Shown here: one piece after another, positions 23,635 through 34,369 of the stretch
Position numbering within the stretch: the stretch's first letter is position 1
How the letters are laid out: each line of letters opens with the position of its first letter
DNA from: Channallabes apus
Lineage: Eukaryota > Chordata > Actinopteri > Siluriformes > Clariidae
Assembly (NCBI GenBank): GCA_030522415.1
Contig: CM060127.1
Coordinates: forward strand, 14,862,646 to 14,926,645
Direction: 5' to 3'
DNA length: 64,000 nucleotides
Made by a program: the position numbers and the translations under genes
Notes under the pieces: generated by a model
Database searches by the model: none
What the model was told of the DNA's origin: nothing
What the model saw: the letters and a program-made list of their open reading frames with translations, nothing else

Positions 23635-24985
23635 AAACAGTAGCACAGTGCTGTAGAGTCTTCAATCTGACTGCTTAGAAAAAGTTGACTAATTTTCTCT
23701 AACAACAGCTCGTATAGCCATTTCAGCTACTATCACAAAATACATGTAATTGGAATTAACCAGATGTCGACAGCAATAGGTCCAATTACCAAAGGTCAAA
23801 ATGTTACAGTGCGTGAATATATGTTTCATTAGGATCAACTAACAACGAGATGATGAGAGCAAATGAAGAATAAAAACTGGACTCCTGCATTACTTTTCAA
23901 GCTTCACGCCACCCTACTGTTTATAATTTCCATCTGCTTTCACTTAACCCTGGTCTGATAGAAAAACTCGTGAGCTGATGGTGGGAGTTTAGGATCCTGG
24001 CATCTGATTTTACACAAAGCCTTACACAAGTGCTTATATGTGGACTTTGGCTTTAGCAGCGGAACCAGACTCGGGCGCGTTTTATCCAGCACCTGTCGAG
24101 ACTCGTATCTCACACTGAGCTCTAGAGTGTAGCACACACAGCTGTGGAATCAGCCTGGAAGATCAGCATCAGCCACAACGAAGAGATAACAATGCACCAG
24201 GCCTCAGAGTTCCCAGCATGCAATTTGTCAGTCAGAACACATCAGTGACCTAATGCTTCATGATTCTATGAGTACTTTGTCTGAGTTATGGCTTCACAGA
24301 CATATCGTGTTATGACCTTGACATGGCTGGAGGCATTTCCTTTCAGACAATGGTGTTAAAATAAACAGAGAATCAAAAGTTCTGTTGTGATGATCAACAG
24401 CCATCTGACAGCATCAACAGCTCCGGACAATTTTGAATTTTTTTTAAAAAAGAAAACACACACATAAACATATATTCTTTCCCATTTGTATAATGGCATT
24501 CCCGGAGGACTGGAAGCCTAACTGCTCTTGTAAACATGTAGGGTTAAAAGCCAACTTAAGGCAGGCCAGCATTTTTTTTTCTCATGTTATGAATGGAAAA
24601 AATGTGTGGCCCTCAGCTCCTCTCCCCTCTGTGCACCAGCCTCTTGAGATAGGGACGTAAAAGGGCCTGATTGGTCTGCAGAGCTACGGCTGGGTGAAAG
24701 ACCAGTTAGGGGAAAAAAAGTGTGGTCAAAATAAGCAGAGGGAGCTGGAGCAACACTTTCCCACAGTGGCGATGGAGACTGGTGTGACCATTCCTCATGT
24801 ACACGCTCCACCAGAGAACAGACCTAGAACATAAGGCTGAAGGATGCTCTTACTACTCTGTACATATGTGTGTGAGTGTGTTTGTGAGAGTGTGTGTGTG
24901 TGCATGCACCTATAATTGTTTTTACAAGTTTAATTCCTCTATATAATCTCCTTCTACTTTTTTTCACTTATCCTTAAGGTAGAAT
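23635..24985. other. unique sequence, no gene seen
   Basis: No element or exon was recognised. A short GT-rich stretch lies at about 24868-24904. Confidence 0.5.
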
Positions 24986-25525
24986 GTTTTCTCAATTTAC
25001 AAGAGCCACAATCGGACTGAAACTGGCCTCCCAGGAACTCCTTTAAGAAATGGTTTGGCATGAGGTCTATATGAGGACTATTCAGGGAATGTGTCCCTGT
25101 CCCAGGGCCTGGGGTAGCTCAGTGGTTAAGGCATTGGACTATGGTTCAGAAGATCCCCGGAAGATCCCAGGTTCAAACCCCACAACCGCCAAGTTGCCAC
25201 TGTTGGGCCCTTGAGCAAGGCCCTTAACCCTCAACTGCTCAGATGTGTAATGTGATAAAAATGTAAGTCACTCTGGATAAGAACGTCTGCCAAATGCCTA
25301 GATGTAGATGTGTCCCTGTTGAGTTCCACATGGTGTTGGTGAATAGTTGTGTGTACAGTTCTTATACATGAAAGACTGCAGTGGGCTCCAAGCCACCTCA
25401 GCCAGGATGGTCACTTACAGACATATGGCGCTTTTTTAAAAACATTTGCACCATTCAAATGTTTTACTGCGGCTAAGAGTCTTGAACGCCTCTCGTACAT
25501 CATTGACAGAATACAAAACACAAAT
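24985..25525 (-). mobile_element. mariner-like relic, copy 2, split by a SINE
   Basis: The antisense counterpart of the copies at 3.4, 33.25 and 48.77 kb. Shared blocks are CTCCCAGGAACTCCTTTAAG, AGAAATGGTTTGG, GTGTGTACAGTTCTTATACA, GAGCCACCT-like sequence and GCGGCTAAGAGTCTTG. The SINE at 25101-25309 sits inside it, so the mariner copy is older. No continuous frame remains. Ends are approximate. Confidence 0.55.
25101..25309 (+). mobile_element. tRNA-derived SINE with clear target duplication
   Basis: The head GGGGTAGCTCAGTGGTTAAGG (A box, as in tRNA) and CAGGTTCAAACCCC (B box) are followed by GCCACTGTTGGGCCCTTGAGC. The tail is CACTCTGGATAAGAACGTCTG then CCAAATGCCTAGATGTAGATG. The 10-bp flank GTGTCCCTGT at 25091-25100 is repeated at 25310-25319. 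It interrupts a mariner relic. The same subfamily occurs at 59180 (plus), and a decayed relative lies at 36253 (minus). Confidence 0.8.
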
Positions 25526-25730
25526 TAATCATTGCTAACAAATATTTTTAAAAGAAACATCAGTGTGTAAAAAAAATTCACCATAGTATAAGCACTCATT
25601 CTTTGTTAAATAAATTTGCTTTTAATATTTTTTTTTATTAGGCTGTTACTAGAATTACTGACTAAATAGCTGCTGTTGAAAATAAATTGCCACTTTCTCT
25701 CCAATCAGATTCCTGAATTTAACAGCAATG

Positions 25731-25779
<49 letters not shown>

Positions 25780-27082
25780 TTGTTATTATTAACATTGTAT
25801 CATTGGCCAGTTTTTTGGATGTGTGTATATTAGAACAGAATTTCTGCCACCATCAGTGTTAATGAAATAAGATTTTTCCTGGAAGCTCTGAACAGAATAT
25901 TACAGAGAAAACCAGGGCATTGGGTTTACAACAAAGTCTTAACCCATTGCAGCCACCTGTTACTTGCCCACATGCATGAAAATGGACTTGGCTCTGAGTC
26001 GGTGTCCTCTCTGCCATCCAAAAATCTCCCTGAAATCTCTCCATCACTTTATTTTCCATGAACTGTTCCATTAAACTTCTTCTGCCTTTCCGTCACGGCT
26101 ATCACGTGTCTGCTAGCGATTGTGAATTTGTCTTTGCCATGCGTCCGGCTCTTTTAAGTGGTCGCCACTGCAGCCGCAGAGGTCCTGACCCCTCTCTGTG
26201 CTGCGCAGTCGAGCGGCTGACGTCTTTGAAGAGGATTTACTGCGAATTAACACGCAGATTTGATACTGGACTGATCAGGTATGATCTTTTGGAAGCGCTG
26301 GAGGACCAGCGTCGTTCCATGTCTTGGATGGAAGCTTCCATTTCAGTTCACATGTGGTCTCTCATGAAGGATCTGTTACAACATCTGGACATTTCATGAA
26401 CTTCTTCCATCAATTTCTAGATTTATACAATGAGTGAAATTTGTCCACTTCCAACTTTTCTTCCACCTGTTGTAGATCCCTCCAGTTTCCTCCTCTTTAA
26501 TTTTTTGGCACTGAGGACACATGATGCCCCGTTGAATCCAATTATGAACATTCCAGAGTGCAAAGCAGTGTTTTTTCCCGTCGCCTGCTATCAGTGTTTG
26601 GTAAAATAACGTAAAAAAACAATGGTCTGGTATGCCTTATCTAATTAGTTTTGGGCAGCAGCTGCTGCACCGTCTCAAACCGATGGAGCTTGTACATCCA
26701 GCTGGTCGGGGTTTCTGGGAAGTTCAGAAAGAGTGACTCATAACATACTCATGAACTTGCACAAACTGTTCTGAAGAGCGATACACACTTTTAAAACTCT
26801 GGTAAAACAGCTAACGAGAATATTATTAGAGCATTCACTATGTATGGAGGAGGATCTATTAAAGTCATAATATGGTCATAAAAACAAACTGCAGTACTTC
26901 ACAAAAGCCTTGGGCATCCCTCATTGCTTTATAGTCTGCTTCCAAAGAGCTAGACTGTCTCTTATTTTTTAATGTACGCTTAAGCAATAGCTCTCCAGGC
27001 TGCTGAAGAACTTTTCTTTGGCTCTCACTTTGAGTCCAGTCCCTGTACCTGAGAAGATTCAGAGGAATGTTTTTTGTTTGTT
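25525..27082. other. unique sequence, no gene seen
   Basis: It contains an (AAT)n repeat at 25731-25780. The plus-strand open frame at 26058-26399 (113 codons) has no recognised domain and no splice support; it is left uncalled. Confidence 0.5.
25731..25780. repeat. (AAT)n microsatellite
   Basis: An uninterrupted TAA/AAT run of about 16 units. Confidence 0.95.
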
Positions 27083-27096
27083 AAGCCACACAGTGA
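27083..27096. repeat. target-site duplication of RTE element (left)
   Basis: AAGCCACACAGTGA is repeated exactly at 30808-30821, giving a 14-bp duplication around the whole composite. Confidence 0.88.
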
Positions 27097-27374
27097 ATGC
27101 AACCATGGGGGGGTGCAATCCAGTCTTCTTGTGCCAGTCCCAAGTCTGGATAAATGCAGAGGGTTGTGTCAGGAAGGGCATCCGACGTAAAACATTCGCC
27201 AAATCAATGATGCGAATCAGAAATATTATTTCCATACCGGATCGGTCTTGGCCCGGGTTAATAACGACCGCCACTGGTGCTGTTGACTTACAGGGTCCCG
27301 GTGGAAATTGGGCTACTGTTGGTCGAAGAAGGAGAGGAGGAAGGCGTATTCAAAAGCAGAGAGAGAAGAGGAAA

Positions 27375-28091
27375 GGAAAGAGTTTAGGAGTGAAAATAGG
27401 GAACTTGAATGTTGGGACCATGACAGGGAAGGGAAGAGAGTTGGTTGATATGATGCAGAGAAGGAAAGTGGATATACTGTGTGTCCAGGAGACCAGGTGG
27501 AAAGGTAGCAAAGCTAGAAACTTAGGATCAGGTTTTCAAATTATTTTACCATGGTGTGGATAGGAAAGGAAATGGAGTAGGAGTTATTCTGAAAGAGGAG
27601 TTTGTAAGGAATGTCCTAGAGGTGAAGAGAGTATCAGATAGGGTGATGAGTCTGAAGCTGGAAATTGATGGTGTGATGTTCAATGTTGTTAGTGTTTATG
27701 CTCCACAGGTAGGATGTGAGTTAGAAGAGAAGGAGACATTCTGGAGTGAGTTAGATGAAGTGATGCAGAGCATCCCCAGAGGTGAGAGAGTGGTGATTGG
27801 TGCAGACTTCAATGGACATGTTGGGGAAGGGAACAGAGGGGATGATAATGTGATGGGCAGGTTTGGTCTTCACAACAGGAATGTAGAAGGACAGATGGTG
27901 GTGGACTTTGCAAAGAGGATGGAAATGGCAGTAGTAAATACTTTCTTCCAGAAGAGGCTGGAACATAGGGTGACCTATAAGAGTGGAGGCAGAAGCACTC
28001 AGGTGGACTACATCTTGTGTCGACGTTGTAATCTGAAAGAGATCAGTGACTGCAAGGTGTTGGTAGGGGAGAGTGTAGCCAGACAACACAG
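27375..28091 (+). pseudogene. RTE endonuclease domain, frameshifted
   Basis: The first frame gives LGVKIGNLNVGTMTGKGREL and then DILCVQETRWKG, which hold the Asn and Glu motifs of an APE endonuclease. A frameshift at about 27555 moves to a second frame with KGNGVGVILKEEF, NVVSVYAPQVG, VVIGADFNGHVGEG (Asp/Asn motif) and STQVDYILCRR. The reading ends at VGESVARQHR, where foreign DNA begins; the downstream SDH-type motif is therefore not present. The substrate in the live family is genomic DNA nicked for target-primed reverse transcription. Confidence 0.85.
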
Positions 28092-28105
28092 AATTCAATT
28101 CAATT

Positions 28106-28474
28106 CATTCATTCATTTTCTATACCGCTTAATCCTGTGTTCAGGGTCGCGGGGGACCTGGAGACTTGGAGACTTCGGGCACTAGGCGGGGTACACCCTG
28201 GACAGGGTGCCAATCCATCGCAGGGCACGCACACATACACACACTCACACACCCAATCACACACTACGGGCAATTTAGGAACGCCAATTAGCCTAACCTG
28301 CATATCTTTTGACTGTGGGAGGAAACCGGAGTACCCGGATGAAACCCACCAAGCACGGGGAGAACATGCAAACTCCATGCACACAGAGACGGGAATCGAG
28401 CCTGGCCGGGGAATCGAACCCAGACCCTGGAGGTGCAAGGCGACAGTGCTAACCACTACACCACCGTGCCGCCC
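28106..28474 (-). mobile_element. DANA/V-SINE-like element, best-preserved copy
   Basis: On the minus strand: a tRNA-like head (GGCACGGTGGTGTAGTGGTT, then GGTTCGATTCC-type B box), then GGAGTTTGCATGTTCTCCCC, GGGTTTCATCCGGGTACTCC, a CACA/GTGT-rich zone, CCAGGGTGTACCCCGCC, and a tail GATTAAGCGGTATAGAAAAT plus GAATGAATGAATG. It is flanked on both sides by the AATTC repeat of the L2 tail, so it is the youngest insertion of the nest. The family name is my best match; the tRNA-like head and dispersed repeat nature are directly visible. Confidence 0.65.
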
Positions 28475-29486
28475 AATTCAATTCAATTCAATTTTATTTG
28501 TATAGCGCTTTTAACAATTGAGATTGTCTCAAAACAGCTTTACACAATCAAAAGAATTATGTAAGTTTGTATGGAATGTGAATGTGTATGAATCAAAATG
28601 TTCAGATAGTCCCTGGTGAGCAAGCCCAAGGGCGACAATGGCAAGGAAAAACTCCCTGAGATGGTAATAGGAAGAAACCTTGAGAGGAACCAGACTCAAC
28701 AGGGAACCCATCCTCATCTGGGTGAAACAGATAGCAGGAAATGATCTGCATTTATACAGTGTGTTAGGTGGCAGGCAGTTCAGCTATAATAGTTGATGTT
28801 AATTGATGTTAAAATGGAGTCCAGTAGTTAATGGAGACTCAGATTGACTTGTAGAAAGTTCCAGTCCTGAACTATCGAATTGTCAAGTCCTCAGAGAAAC
28901 ATCTGACAACACCAGTCGAGGCCAGAACCATCTTCTAAGTAGAATCATCCCCAGACACCAGACGCATCCCAAAGAGACACATGGGGCATCCATGCGACGA
29001 AACCTCCAACCAGAAGCGGGGCACCAGGATGGATCAGACAGGTCCGGAGGGCAGAGGGAGTCTGGAACACTGGCAGCTCAGGAATGACATGTGTAGCTCG
29101 ACAGAGAGAGAGAGAGAGAGAAAGAGTGAAAGGGGGAGACAGGGGGAGAGAGGAAAGAGAAAGAGGGGGAGAAAGAGAAGAGGAGGAGAGATGGCAGTTA
29201 GGTATGGTCACAGTCACCTAATGTATAATGTGAATGTATATTTACTGTAGAGTGCAAGCAGGGTCTCCGCCAGGACTAACTATGACAGCATAACTAAAAG
29301 GGAGAGCCAGAAGGAAACACAAACATGAGGGCTCCCTGAGATGTAAAGCAAACAATCACCTCACCGTCAACAAACCTGAGTGATCAATGAGAGTGAGGAA
29401 GACAGCATCTAAACATACCAGTTCACCATAATACTCTACGTCCATGAGTCCCCCAGATCTGCTCCTTTACCTTATGGCAAATCTAT

Positions 29487-30046
29487 TTATAAAAATGCTT
29501 GGCTAAATAAATAGGTTTTGAGCCTAGACTTAAACACTGAGACTGTGTCTGAGTCCTGAACACTATTTGGAAGACTATTCCATAATTTTGGGGCTTTATA
29601 AGAAAAAGCTCTGCCCCCAGCTGTAGTTTTCATAATATGCGGTACTGACAAGCAGCCTGCATCCTTTGACCGAAGTAGGCGTGGCGGATCGTAAGACACT
29701 AGCAGTTCGCTCAGATACTGCGGCGCGAGACCATTTAATGCTTTATATGTCAAGAGTAGTATTTTAAAATCAATGCGAAATTTCACGGAGCCAATGTAGT
29801 GAAGATAGGATAGGGGTGATGTGCTCATATCTTCTGGTTCTAGTGAGGACTCTCGCTGCTGCATTCTGGACTAGCTGAAGCTTGTTTATGCACCTAACAG
29901 AACAACCAGACAGTAAGGCATTACAATAGTCCAACCTAGAAGTGATAAAAGCATGAACTAGTTTTTCTGCATCGTTTAGCGACAATATATTTCTTATCTT
30001 GGCAATATTTCTGAGGTGAAAGAATGCTATCCTGGTGATATTATCT
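29487..30046 (-). pseudogene. L2 reverse transcriptase C-terminal part, frameshifted
   Basis: One minus frame gives ITRIAFFHLRNIAKIRNIL, then KLVHAFITSRLDYCNALLSG and LQLVQNAAARVLTRTRRYEH. After a frameshift near 29800 a second frame continues RIDFKILLLTYKALNGLAPQ and ends with APKLWNSLPNSV and FKSRLKTYLFSQAFL. These are the thumb/C-terminal motifs of L2-type fish LINEs. The catalytic FADD region is absent because of 5' truncation. Confidence 0.85.
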
Positions 30047-30777
30047 ACAGAGAGCTGGGAACAGGTGGAGGAAAATTTGGAGAGGTGGAGGTACGCTCTG
30101 GAAAGCAGAGGAATGAAGGTTAGCCGCAGCAAGACGGAATACATGTGTGTGAATGAGAGGAACCCAAGAGGAACGGTGAGGCTACAAGAAGCAGAGGTAA
30201 AGAAGGTGCAGGATTTTAAGTACTTAGGGTCAATGGTCGAGAGCAACGGAGAGTGTTCAAAGGAGGTGAAGAGACGGGTACAGGCAGGTTGGAATTGGTG
30301 AAGAAAAGTGTCAGATATGTTGTGTGATGAAAGAGTACCAGCGAGAATGAAAGGAAAGGTGTACAGGACAGTGGTGAGACCAGCGATGCTCTATGGCTTA
30401 GAGACAGTGGCACTGAAGAAAAGACAGGAGGCAGAGTTGGAGGTAGCAGAGCTGAAGATGTTGAGGTTCTCTTTGGGAGTGACAAGGATGGATAGGATCA
30501 AGAATGAGTTCACCAGAGGGACAACCTATGTTAGATGTTTTGGAGATAAAGTCAGAGAGGCCAGATTGAGGTTGTTTGGACATGTTCAGAGGAGAGATGG
30601 TGAATATATTGGTAGAAGGATGCTGAGGTTGGAACTGCCAGGCAGGAGGTCTTGAGGAAGACCAAAGAGGAGATTTATGGATGCAGTGAGAGAGGACATG
30701 AAGTTAGTTGGCGTGAGAGAAGAGGATGCAGAGGATAGGGTTAGATGGAGGCAGATGATTCGCTGTGGCGACCCCTG
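30047..30777 (+). pseudogene. RTE RT C-terminal part, broken
   Basis: The frame resumes at ESWEQVEENLERWRYALESR (30047) with KVQDFKYLGSMVESNG. A frameshift follows near 30295 after RRVQAGWNW. A second frame continues RMKGKVYRTVVRPAMLYGLE, MLRFSLGVTRMDRIKNEFTR and LFGHVQRRDGEYIGRRMLRL. It meets an in-frame TGA at about 30653 after PGRRS, and resumes as GRPKRRFMDAVREDMK to the natural stop at about 30777. The core RT motifs, including the catalytic Asp pair, are missing. Confidence 0.85.
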
Positions 30778-30807
30778 AAAGGGAACAGCCGAAAGACAAA
30801 GAAGAAG

Positions 30808-30821
30808 AAGCCACACAGTGA
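30808..30821. repeat. target-site duplication of RTE element (right)
   Basis: AAGCCACACAGTGA, identical to 27083-27096. Confidence 0.88.
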
Positions 30822-32590
30822 CTCTGAATCATTCAGTCATTAAAAAAACATTGAACTTAAGGCATGAACCAGTGAGAAACAGGTGCAGATGATGACAGAC
30901 TATACTGGTGATACTGAAACAGACAAGAGGGGAAATGAGGTTACTACTGAGGTTGTGACAGATAAAAAAAAAAAGAAAGCTTATAGTGCAAGTCTCAGGC
31001 ATAATGAATGTTGGACCATTTTTTTAAAAAGTAAAATTTGGAGGAGGAAAAATTAGTTTAAGTAAAAGTTGGAGGAGGACATAAGTAGTTAGACTAAACA
31101 CATATTGTCTATGGCTAGTACAACTTGCAGAAAAAATTTAACACAATTAGTGCTTTTTTGTGTTATGACTTCTACAACCATTGGTATTTGAGGAACAATA
31201 TTAAAAAACACATGACATTAATCAAGTACAGCTTTATGGAGTTCAAAAACCTAAAAGAATGAGCCGCTGTCTATCTGTATTTAAGAGTTCGTGTAAAATT
31301 TTGACCCACATCACTCATTTTGTGCCTTCAATGAGACTCCCATCTGTCTGTCACTAGAAGCAAGGATAAATAAAAGCTTTTAAAAGATTTAGAAAAATTT
31401 CTTAGCACTGTGTCGTTCCGGAAAGATCCCAATCACAAAAAATTATTACAAGCAAAACTAACAAAATGAAGGATACTATCAATGTTAGCCCTGTTCATTT
31501 ATGTATCTCTTTCTCTTTTTATCTTCTGCTTTTCTGCCTTAATCATTAGTATTTTAAGCTTAAGGAATTATATACTAGGCTGTGATCCAGTTCCAGCATG
31601 TGGTTCTTGATTTCCCACATTACAGACCCATAGCATGTGCTGCCTCTTCCATTTCCTGGAGAGATTATCTCGACACACTTGCATCTCTACGCCGACGGAT
31701 TGTATCAATCTAACATAAATAAGGACTCATGACTTTCTCCTAATCCATGCTTCTCTGCAAAGCTTTGCTCTTTCCCCACAATAAGTGAGAAATATACAGC
31801 TGGAACGCTTTTTCTGCACCAAACTCTTCCTCTGCTCCTTCCCACAGACGCCCCCCTCACCCCAGCTCGATTACTTTGACTTCCCACATTTAAGGACGAC
31901 TAAAAAAAGCATCCTTAAATTGCAACCAGAAGTTTTTCAACCCCCATTTTTCTCATTTATGAACCTAATGGGACCCTAAACAGTGGGAATCGGTACAACA
32001 TCAGACTTCCCTCCTCCTCCTCTCCCCTCCCCGAGCTCTCCTTCTATGCTCAAATAATTCCCACTCACTTCAGATTTCACCTATTGTTACCTTTAATAAC
32101 AGGCGAATACCAATGAGAAATGTGAGTGCTTGGTTTTAAGAGGCATGGCGATATATAGAAAAAATAAACAATGTAAAAAAAAAAATAAGAAATGTGAACC
32201 AGGAAGTCCTGCCGAGTAAAAAGGGTCTGTTTAAGGGGTCAATCTCACTCTCCCATAGAACTGCACTGAGGGATTAGTGAATTCACTTCCTGTGGTAGCT
32301 CTGATTGGTGAGAACGCCAACGGCCTTGTGTTACAGCACAGCAAGCAGCAACTAAAAAGTCAAAGTTCCCAAACTCTGGAGTCTGCTGGTGGTCCGTGCC
32401 ATGTCCATGAGAAGGCTTGTTACTTATTAAAACCATGTGTTCTCATTGCATAAACATCTTTATCAATCTATAAAGAGAATAATTGTGTTCAGGGGCATGA
32501 GAAACATCACCACCTCAAATGTACTGTACATGTAAATGTCTATGTAAAAATTTGAAATCTTGGAGGAATTATAAAGTGATTTGGTAACCA
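30822..32590. other. unique sequence, no gene seen
   Basis: No recognisable element. Pyrimidine-rich and AT-rich stretches only. Confidence 0.5.
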
Positions 32591-32810
32591 TTTTAGGGTC
32601 AGGATGGATTTTGAACTTATCCTGGGAACACAGTGGTGAATACACCACTAAGAGCACAGCCAATCCACGTCCTGGTGTGTTTTTTGGAGATGTGAGGAAA
32701 AAAGCAAGAGGAAACCCCAACAGACTTATGAAATCATGTAAAACTCCAAACATTACCCTAAGCTTACAGTATGAGCAAACCGGAAATCCTGGAGCAGTGA
32801 GGTATCGAAG
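32590..32810 (-). mobile_element. decayed V-SINE-like fragment
   Basis: Antisense remnants of the V-SINE-like body are visible in order: AGGGTCAGGATGGATT, CAGCCAATCCACGTCC, GAGGAAACCCCAACAGAC-like sequence, CATGTAAAACTCCAAAC and CCTGGAGCAGTGAGGT. It is strongly diverged, and ends are approximate. Confidence 0.4.
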
Positions 32811-32839
32811 AAAGAAATCTGTCATTTACAGAAAACGCT

Positions 32840-33215
32840 TAGATTCAAGAATTTTATGTGTCATATACATGGTTGCACAAGTACAGCAGAAGTGAAATGC
32901 GATTGCAACTTCAGGCTGTGCAGATAAAAAAATATAATAAAGATAAAAACACTATAATAAGAATAAAAATAAATATGTACAAGAAGATATATTTTGTAAT
33001 ACATATGCAAATATATTTTGTCATGGTGTAATAAAGTGACTGTGTGACTGTACAACTGTGTGCCAAACTGTGTCCAGGACAAGTCTTCAGAGTTATGGAC
33101 CAACCACCACCGTGTCATCTGCGGATTTCACAATGTAGTTGGAGCTGTATCACGGGTATAGAGAGAGAAGAGCTTGAATTGAGCTGGATTGAGCTGAGAA
33201 CTGATGTCCGATATT
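32840..33215 (-). mobile_element. LINE 3' fragment with RT scrap
   Basis: On the minus strand, 33170-33090 reads SLYTRDTAP and then, after decay, a frame with the ADD-type signature (GCAGATGACACGGTGGTGGT, as in ADDTVVV). It is followed on its 3' side by an A/T-rich tail ending GTATATGACACATAAAAT, a repeat end type also seen at about 50910-51280. The catalytic block joins the tail directly, so most of the 3' coding region is missing. Family uncertain (Rex1/L2-like). Confidence 0.4.
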
Positions 33216-33249
33216 TGCCACCTGTGGTCTGTTTTATTAGAAAGCTCAG

Positions 33250-33765
33250 GATCCAGGAGCACAGTAGGGTAATGAGACTTTTAGCTACAGTAAACCATTT
33301 GAATGGTGCAGACGTTTTTAAATAATGACGTGAATGATGATCAGGGCCGAGGTGGCTTGGTGCCCACTTTAGTCGTTCCACATGTGGAATGCCTGATCCT
33401 TCATAATCGACTGATAACTTGTCATCAACACCACTTGCCCCATACTGGAACTCGGCTGGGAGATATTGCCACATCCACTGTGCAGTCCTGACCTCGCTCC
33501 AAGCCATCTGCACATGTTTGGGCCATTAAAGGAATTCCTTGGAGGCCAGTGTTTCAAACATGAAGCAGGCAGTCCAATCATGGTTCTGGCATACTGAGAA
33601 AACTTTCCACTGTACTTTTATCCAAGCACTAGTGAAACGCTGGGATAAGTGCGTTAATGTAGCAGGGGATTATATAGAAAAATAAAAGGATTTTATTATT
33701 TTTTTATTCTCATAACTGTGTTCTGTTATTCTGTCCAATTAAAAGTCAAAGTGTGACCACTGTAT
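33250..33765 (+). mobile_element. mariner-like relic, copy 3
   Basis: It shares the CAGTAGGGTAATGAGAC start with copy 1. It then has AACACCACTTGCCCCATACT, GCAGTCCTGACCTCGCTCC (decayed SPD-type block), GAATTCCTTGGAGGCCAGTG, and the C-terminal reading IQALVKRWDKCVNVAGDYIE then K and a stop (about 33620-33685). It is more complete than copy 1 but has several frame breaks. Confidence 0.6.
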
Positions 33766-34075
33766 TTTTTATTTATTTCTCTATTAGCTGCTAGCATCAG
33801 CGAGAGCCCTAGGGTAGGTAAAAATACCATTTGAATTTTAATCTCCATTTTCAAGTTTGAGTGTGATCATTGTACTGTACTAGAGTGTATGCTTTTTCCC
33901 TAGGCAGAAAAGTTTAGAAAAGGCGTGATCAAAATGCCAACCCTGAGCAAAATCATGAATAAATGTTCTTAATGTATTTAAAGACATTATCGGGTAGAAG
34001 TTTAAATGTTTTTTTCCTTTACCAGTGTGATATTTGTTAGTGAAACAGCATAGGATGGGATGGGGAGGTTTTATT
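33765..34075. other. unique sequence, no gene seen
   Basis: A short AT-rich interval between the mariner relic and a V-SINE-like copy. Confidence 0.5.
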
Positions 34076-34365
34076 CCATCCATCCATCCATCCATCCATC
34101 ATCTATACAGCTTATCCTGGTGGCCTGGAACCTTTCTCAAGGACCATATGACACAAGGTGGTGTACACATGGATGGGATGCCAGCAGGGCACTAGTACAA
34201 ACACTTTCATACCCAATTTGGAAGCACCAATTAGCTTACTGTGTGAGAAATCCGAGTACCTGGAGGAAACCCAACAAGCACTGAGAGAACACGCATACTC
34301 GTCGCACACAGCTCAGAGGTGAGGTTTGACCATGAATTCTACAGGTGTGAGGTGACGGTGCTATG
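34076..34365 (-). mobile_element. V-SINE-like element, diverged
   Basis: It begins on the plus strand with a CCATCCATCCATCCATC tail (reverse of GGATG), then CTATACAGCTTATCCTGG, GGTGTACACATGGATGGG, CCAATTAGCTTACTGTG, GAGGAAACCCAACAAGCACT and AGGTGTGAGGTGACGGTGCT (tRNA-like head, antisense). Order and content match the 28106 copy. It uses a GGATG rather than GAATG tail. Confidence 0.6.
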
Positions 34366-34369
34366 TATG

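Larger units (their letters stand above)
28092..30046 (-). mobile_element. L2-clade LINE fragment, 5'-truncated, nested in RTE
   Basis: On the minus strand the element runs from a truncated 5' edge within the RT gene (VDNITRIAFFHLRN at about 30045) through the RT C-terminus (to 29487). A long 3' UTR follows, ending AAAAGCGCTATACAAATAAAAT and then an ATTGA-type pentamer repeat, which is the usual fish L2 end. That pentamer tail is split by the V-SINE-like element at 28106-28474. A GA-rich microsatellite lies in the UTR (about 29101-29190). It has replaced the central part of the host RTE element. Confidence 0.8.
27097..30807 (+). mobile_element. RTE-clade (Expander-like) LINE, gutted by nested insertions
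   Basis: A 14-bp target duplication brackets the element. The 5' part (27097-28091) has a leader with GGTTGTGTCAGGAAGGGCAT followed by an APE endonuclease. The 3' part (about 30047-30807) has the end of the RT domain, the C-terminus and a short tail GCTGTGGCGACCCCTG then GAAGAAGAAG. The central 28092-30046 is foreign (L2 plus V-SINE). The part of RTE between the endonuclease and the ADD motif, roughly 1.1 kb in intact relatives, is missing. The clade call rests on the protein motifs, the very short 3' UTR and the simple-repeat end. Confidence 0.85.

Noticed and set aside
25107..25180. tRNA-like sequence with A and B boxes
   Set aside because: Part of a SINE with target duplications; no cloverleaf with proper acceptor pairing, so not a functional tRNA gene.
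26058..26399. 113-codon plus frame starting MNCSIKLLLPF
   Set aside because: No domain, no splice sites of note, no neighbour support.
28228..28264. CRISPR-like or other short spaced repeats
   Set aside because: Imperfect CACACA stretch inside a SINE; no regular repeat-spacer structure anywhere in the window.
28137..28505. 122-codon plus frame with THTYTHSHTQSH
   Set aside because: Antisense of a V-SINE-like element.
29487..29864. Possible host gene on the minus strand (KALNGLAPQYLSELLV)
   Set aside because: The motif is the standard C-terminal part of L2-type LINE reverse transcriptase.
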